Source of the DNA: a virus
DNA: 33,596 nucleotides
IMG/VR virus record: IMGVR_UViG_3300031857_000748
Span: 1 to 33,596 of that record
Reading direction: 5' to 3' (one strand)
Shown here in pieces: positions 30,456 through 33,596 of the stretch. The position numbers were made by a program, and so were the translations under genes. The notes under the pieces were generated by a model. The model had not been told where the DNA came from. It did no database searches and saw only the letters and a program-made list of their open reading frames with translations. Each line of letters begins with the position of its first letter. The first letter of the stretch is position 1.

Positions 30456-30984
30456 CTCTATTGATGCCCACCAGCTGAATAAAACTCATAGCCTGAGATG
30501 GATAGCTCATTCACCCTCACAATCAACAGCTTGATACGCTGGCTGGAAAAGGGTGAATTTCAACTAGAGCATATTACCCATTTTTACTGTCATTTTGGCG
30601 TAGTCACTTTGATGACAGCTATGGTGTAATCCGATTGACTACGCCATTACGGCAGTGTCATCAGATTGACGACACACATGCCAGAATGACATTGTCAACA
30701 TGATGACATAGGGGATTCCCCACATCACCATCTGTCAAGATGTTCAGGTATTGGCTGGCCGATGTTCTGCAAACTCATTCGGCTGCCCGTCAATCCCCTT
30801 TAATACTCTTCTCTCAGTAAACCCTTCCCACGTCGATTCTGACAGCGTCAAAACTTCCGGACGATCAATACCATTCCCAGAATTTGACGCTGTCCTGATC
30901 CATCCTATGCGATTTTAAGGCATATGACATTCTGTTCAGTATTTCAAACTAAACGGTTTAGTTTACTTCTTACCACCATTCCCT

Positions 30985-31078
30985 GAAGCTTCTCACAATC
31001 CATTCGGCCAATAGAAAACAGGTTGGTGCATTGTGCACCAACCTATCACGCAAGACCGGAGAAGCTTCTCAGGCCAAT
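30985..31078. repeat. Hairpin flanked by direct repeats
   Basis: GGTTGGTGCA (31021-31030) and TGCACCAACC (31034-31043) form a 10-bp stem with a TTG loop. On each side lie GAAGCTTCTCA (30985-30995, 31061-31071) and GGCCAAT (31006-31012, 31072-31078). The right copy also completes a 12-bp palindrome GAGAAGCTTCTC (31059-31070). Could be a recombination or replication site. Confidence 0.6.
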
Positions 31079-31122
31079 TGAATTGTCGTTCCGTTATTCG
31101 CCGTGCCGTCAGACATGAGCAC

Positions 31123-31190
31123 CAATGTTTTAAGGCTATCCCCGATAAACAGGGATAGCCTTAAAACGTTGATGACACCATCCTGTCATC
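31123..31190. repeat. Long perfect hairpin plus adjacent short hairpin
   Basis: GTTTTAAGGCTATCCC (31127-31142) and GGGATAGCCTTAAAAC (31152-31167) are perfect inverted repeats around a 9-nt loop, extendable to 20 positions with one U-G pair (31123-31171). GATGACA/TGTCATC (31171-31177, 31184-31190) follows. It lies about 40-60 bp beyond the end of the leftward operon. No T-tract exists in either direction, so it may cap the mRNA 3' end rather than terminate it. Confidence 0.65.
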
Positions 31191-31227
31191 CGGATGCCGC
31201 ACAATGTGCAGCAATTGTTTCAGCCGA

Positions 31228-31344
31228 TCAAATATCGTTATCTATGCTCAACCAGTATGTGACCAGCAGCATAAACGTCAACGATACTACAGCTGTCGAT
31301 ACACTCAGAGTCAATAGACAGAATTCACTAATATCGATTGTCAT
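31228..31344 (-). CDS. Small membrane protein, 38 residues
   Basis: ATG at 31344 (minus), TGA ending at 31228. GAGG lies nine bases upstream within the preceding small gene, which it overlaps by 17 bp. The peptide is MTIDISEFCL at the start, then one hydrophobic helix (residues ~10-33, including VVSLTFMLLVTYWL) and an acidic end SIDNDI. The overlap, ribosome-binding site and membrane helix make it credible, but a 38-residue frame can arise by chance. Function unknown; small single-helix proteins occur as toxins, holins or membrane-complex subunits. Confidence 0.42.
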   Translation of the reverse strand: MTIDISEFCLLTLSVSTAVVSLTFMLLVTYWLSIDNDI

Positions 31345-31477
31345 TGTTTTCGTCCTCATCTGGATCGGGCATTGTGAACGCCTGAATTGTTGCTTCACCG
31401 ATTCGATAACTCAGGATAGCGTTTAATTCGTCATATGGGTGTACGTGGACGTACACAGGACAATGAAGCTTTTTCAT
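31328..31477 (-). CDS. Small acidic-tailed protein, 49 residues
   Basis: The start codon at 31477-31475 overlaps the stop of the 484-residue gene (TGATG on the minus strand), a typical coupling signal. The peptide begins MKKLHCPVYVHVHPYDELNA and ends in an acidic PDPDEDENNDNRY. The first half looks like strand-turn-helix, and the His-x-His and Cys could bind metal. No family recognised. Supported mainly by the exact coupling and sensible composition. Confidence 0.48.
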   Translation of the reverse strand: MKKLHCPVYVHVHPYDELNAILSYRIGEATIQAFTMPDPDEDENNDNRY

Positions 31478-32931
31478 CAGTAGAAACCCCCTACACTTGC
31501 GAGCTGAGAAGAGATAGAATTATATGCCGTATCGATAGCTTTTAGGAACAACGTATTTGCTTCCCAATTGCGAGCTTTCCATTTCCTCAGAATTGTCCGT
31601 GCGTCCATGCGAATGGACTCCCAACTATTCGGTAGTGTAATGCCCAAATATTGAATCCCAAATTGCCGTGTCCCCGCGAGGCAATTCCCTGCGTTCTGAC
31701 TGTCAATCATAGTGATGTACTCGATCCTTAAAAGCTTCCTCGCATACGTTGCGATTTCTTTCCGTTTCTGTTCAGCTGTCAGCACAGTGTTTCTGATATA
31801 ACGTATTCGTGACTGTACCCGCTCAATTACTGCTGCATTTTCCATCAGCTCGTCATCATGATACCAGTCAATCGAAGACAGCTGCTCATCGATTCGACGA
31901 TCCCCACATTTCCCCAAATACCACGCATGGCTTTTCCCCTCCCGTTCAGAATAGCAATCAATTCGATAAACAGGAATCATTGTCCCCACAAACTCGACAG
32001 CTCCAATTCTCTCAGGTTTGGATAACGGAACGGAGGAAACATACGGTTTAACGTTCAGTGCTGTCAGCTCAGTAAGCTTCGTCAATGCAGGCGACGATCC
32101 TTCGATGTGCCGCAGCTGCACGTTCATCTGAAACACCGTAAGACGATTGTCTCCGCTGCCAACAATAAGCTTCATTCGATTGGCAAACTTTGGATATGCA
32201 CAATCACGAACACGAAGCCACCGGGAATACTTCTCACGACTATCGATGTACGGCGAATTGCGATAGTTCACCACCTGCTGACCACGTAGCATAGATACAC
32301 GTTCTCCTGCATGTTTCGTTTTCTTGCGTCTACGTTTCAGCAGCTGTATCGCCTTACGTAGTCCGTCAACACAATCGCGATTCAATAAATTGCCATTGAT
32401 GCCACCGTCGTGATGGTAGTCTGATTTCGATCCCTTCCATTTATCATGTGGAATCGACGCTAACAGAATACATTGAGCGGAACGGATGGCCTGATCACGC
32501 GATTTTATACTCAGTAGACTACCGCGAACATCACAGAAAGCTTTCGTCCATTGATCCCACAACGGACGTAGTTCGGAATATTTCCTGCACAGCTCTTTAT
32601 AAGCTTCCAAAACATCCATTGGCACAATGTGGCGAGATGGAATGATGGTAGTCGGAAACTCACAAACCCAGACACATTCAGCGGACTGCGTTGTGCGTCC
32701 AAATCCTCCTCGCCATTGTTTGCGACGTGCATCTTTCTTCACATCCGGTTCTGTAGTCCGATGCATTGCACGTTGTCGTCTCAATACGTCCTCATAAAGC
32801 TCAACAATACCCTTCCATGATGTTCGCAATTCCAGCAATAGCCGTAATGCTGCAGCGAATCTATGAGATTCAGACAGCTGAACGTTTTCTGCACGACGAA
32901 CCAGATTTTCGAATAGATTCAAACTGATCAT
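31477..32931 (-). CDS. Unrecognised 484-residue protein, first gene of a leftward operon
   Basis: 484 residues with GGAG nine bases before the ATG. Basic overall, with a Lys/Arg run near residue 200-210 (LLKRRRKKTKHAGERV). The N-terminal ~140 residues are helical; the middle (DCAYPKFANRMKLIVGSGDNRL, FQMNVQLRHIEG) and later part (MIPVYRIDCYSEREGKSHAWYLG) contain strands. The C-terminal helical part holds ITMIDSQNAGNCLAGTRQFG (near residues 407-424), a motif-like block that I loosely associate with uncharacterised planctomycete proteins, from memory and unverified. No polymerase, integrase, ATPase or nuclease motif is visible. Flanking repeat-rich DNA suggests a replication, recombination or maintenance role, by context only. 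Confidence 0.6.
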   Translation of the reverse strand: MISLNLFENLVRRAENVQLSESHRFAAALRLLLELRTSWKGIVELYEDVLRRQRAMHRTTEPDVKKDARRKQWRGGFGRTTQSAECVWVCEFPTTIIPSRHIVPMDVLEAYKELCRKYSELRPLWDQWTKAFCDVRGSLLSIKSRDQAIRSAQCILLASIPHDKWKGSKSDYHHDGGINGNLLNRDCVDGLRKAIQLLKRRRKKTKHAGERVSMLRGQQVVNYRNSPYIDSREKYSRWLRVRDCAYPKFANRMKLIVGSGDNRLTVFQMNVQLRHIEGSSPALTKLTELTALNVKPYVSSVPLSKPERIGAVEFVGTMIPVYRIDCYSEREGKSHAWYLGKCGDRRIDEQLSSIDWYHDDELMENAAVIERVQSRIRYIRNTVLTAEQKRKEIATYARKLLRIEYITMIDSQNAGNCLAGTRQFGIQYLGITLPNSWESIRMDARTILRKWKARNWEANTLFLKAIDTAYNSISSQLASVGGFY

Positions 32932-32965
32932 TTTACCATGCTCCGAAGTAAAAACAAACGAAAAT

Positions 32966-32988
32966 AGACGTACTACGGTAGTGCGTCT
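32966..32988. promoter_or_regulatory. Operator-like palindrome before the leftward operon
   Basis: AGACGTACTAC (32966-32976) and GTAGTGCGTCT (32978-32988) are mirror halves around a single G, with one mismatch. It lies 35-57 bp upstream of the 484-residue gene's ATG, where an operator would act. Confidence 0.5.
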
Positions 32989-33325
32989 TTCACATCCCCA
33001 CCGAACATGGAAGATATCGTCCGTTCAACACTCGCTGCAATACTCACTGATGCAATTTCACAAGAATGCTGAAAAGAAAATTCATGCCAATCAATGCACC
33101 AATGCGGGTATTACCTACCCTACAACCTGCCATCGCATAAGACAGCGTATAACGCAATCCGACGATCCCACGATAGAACAGTCACACCGATACATCGGAT
33201 AGCGTTATACGCAAAATCGATGTAATCCATCTGTTCACTGGTAGGGATTTCCCTATTCTCATGGTGTTTGGCATGGTCTGTGCATAGTGCCGACGATGCA
33301 CTATGTTTCGTCTATGTACGTTCCT

Positions 33326-33463
33326 GAATCATGATTCATACATCATCATTCAGGAATTGCTATTCACGATGGCACATACACGAATCATTATTCGTACATC
33401 CTGATACGTGATTGTCATTGCACGAATACTTATTCGCGTACCACAATGTACGAATTCCAATTC
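33326..33463. repeat. Phased array of GAAT-N4-ATTC palindromes
   Basis: Five perfect GAAT-NNNN-ATTC sites start at 33326, 33354, 33382, 33424 and 33452: spacings of 28, 28, 42 and 28 bp. Three have longer flanks (CGAAT/ATTCG, two of them ACGAAT/ATTCGT). The four-base centres all differ (CATG, TGCT, CATT, ACTT, TCCA), so the half-sites, not the centres, are conserved. This looks like a cooperative protein-binding array such as iterons or centromere-like sites. Confidence 0.75.
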
Positions 33464-33532
33464 GTGTATCCCACTGCCGGTATCATGATGAGCACATGCA
33501 ATCACATGTGAACACTGTCAAAAAAGTCAGGT

Positions 33533-33578
33533 GGGGCATACCCACATGGACAGAAGGGCATAGGGGTATACCCGCATG
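33533..33578. repeat. Direct repeats GGGGYATACCCRCATG
   Basis: GGGGCATACCCACATG (33533-33548) and GGGGTATACCCGCATG (33563-33578) are 30 bp apart and differ at two positions. A partial GGGCATA (33556-33562) lies between. Further copies may continue past the window end. Confidence 0.55.
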
Positions 33579-33596
33579 ACAAATTGGCACCCATAC

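Larger units (their letters stand above)
30456..31227. other. Gene-poor, inverted-repeat-rich region
   Basis: No supportable gene on either strand. Inverted repeats are: 9-bp ATTCACCCT/AGGGTGAAT (30509-30517, 30550-30558); 11-bp TGGCGTAGTCA/TGACTACGCCA (30596-30606, 30636-30646); 8-bp TGTCATCA/TGATGACA (30656-30663, 30701-30708); 12-bp GACAGCGTCAAA/TTTGACGCTGTC (30841-30852, 30883-30894); 9-bp AAACTAAAC/GTTTAGTTT (30946-30954, 30956-30964). GATGACA or its complement occurs five times. The density suggests protein-binding or replication/recombination DNA. Confidence 0.6.
32932..33596. other. Non-coding, repeat-rich region upstream of the leftward operon
   Basis: 665 bp with no supportable gene. 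It contains an 11-bp inverted repeat GCGTATAACGC/GCGTTATACGC (33145-33155, 33202-33212) enclosing CCGAT-AC-ATCGG (33187-33198). It also holds TAGGGA-TT-TCCCTA (33242-33255), CATAGTGC/GCACTATG (33283-33290, 33298-33305), the GAAT-N4-ATTC array, the palindrome TCACATGTGA (33502-33511) and GGGGYATACCCRCATG direct repeats. Any promoter for the leftward operon should lie here. Confidence 0.6.

Noticed and set aside
30456-31227. tRNA or small rRNA-like gene in the gap
   Set aside because: No cloverleaf with acceptor, D, anticodon and T-arm signatures (no GTTCRA box in a suitable place); hairpins here have other geometry.
31103-31426. 107-residue rightward open frame
   Set aside because: It runs through the long hairpin at 31123-31171 and opposite the coupled leftward small genes, has no ribosome-binding site and an unnatural composition; judged a chance frame.
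32981-33202. 73-residue rightward open frame in the palindrome region
   Set aside because: No ribosome site, covers inverted repeats, His/Thr/Gln-rich chance composition.
33326-33463. CRISPR array
   Set aside because: Repeated units are 12-bp palindromes with variable centres and 28/42-bp steps, not identical repeats separating unique spacers; no cas genes nearby.

Overview
The window is mostly a segment of a tailed double-stranded DNA phage genome (Caudoviricetes). A long non-contractile, siphovirus-like tail is inferred from the head-to-tail gene order with a large tape-measure gene and no sheath gene. It opens inside a portal gene, so terminase lies outside. No integrase, repressor, lysis gene, tRNA or rRNA was found, so lifestyle cannot be decided. 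Base composition is moderate (about 45% GC by eye) and genes use ordinary Shine-Dalgarno starts. The host is undetermined.

Layout. (1) 1-7.7 kb: head and neck genes on the + strand: portal, ClpP-like prohead protease, HK97-type capsid protein, a likely decoration protein, connector, head closure, neck and terminator proteins, tail tube, and the paired tail-assembly chaperones joined by a canonical -1 frameshift signal (A AAA AAC with a GC-rich stem 6 nt downstream). (2) 7.7-15.3 kb: tape measure, two tail proteins, a 1036-residue tail-tip/adhesin-like protein with a split glycine-rich domain, and a Cys-rich small protein. (3) 15.3-17.8 kb: one leftward gene, a UvrD-like SF1 helicase interrupted at motif II by a 299-residue intein carrying a Vsr/EDxHD-like endonuclease. 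Its intrinsic terminator lies inside the opposing Cys-rich gene. (4) 17.76-18.15 kb: a divergent control region with a promoter followed at once by a ~195-nt element that folds into a 21-bp closing stem enclosing three further hairpins. This is the best candidate for an undescribed structured RNA. (5) 18.1-30.4 kb: rightward replication and recombination genes: ParB-like protein, HNH nuclease, RecB/Cas4-like nuclease, AAA_24/Sak4-like ATPase, SSB-like protein, family-A DNA polymerase, Toprim primase, P-loop ATPase, second HNH, DHH phosphoesterase and small accessory genes, closed by a bidirectional terminator at 30.41-30.46 kb.

(6) 30.46-33.6 kb is unlike the rest. A leftward, translationally coupled operon (a 484-residue unrecognised protein, then 49- and 38-residue products) is flanked on both sides by non-coding DNA packed with inverted repeats: repeated GATGACA/TGTCATC boxes, hairpins with 16- to 20-bp stems, a hairpin between direct repeats, and five GAAT-N4-ATTC palindromes spaced by 28, 28, 42 and 28 bp. 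It may be a replication/maintenance locus, a separate small element, or DNA beyond the phage boundary; the sequence alone does not decide.

How the genes fit together: the left half builds the capsid and tail. The right half would copy DNA with polymerase, primase and helicase/ATPase, coated by the SSB-like protein, and process or recombine ends with the RecB-like nuclease and Sak4-like ATPase. Many neighbours overlap by ATGA, TAATG or TGATG, implying translational coupling in long transcripts.
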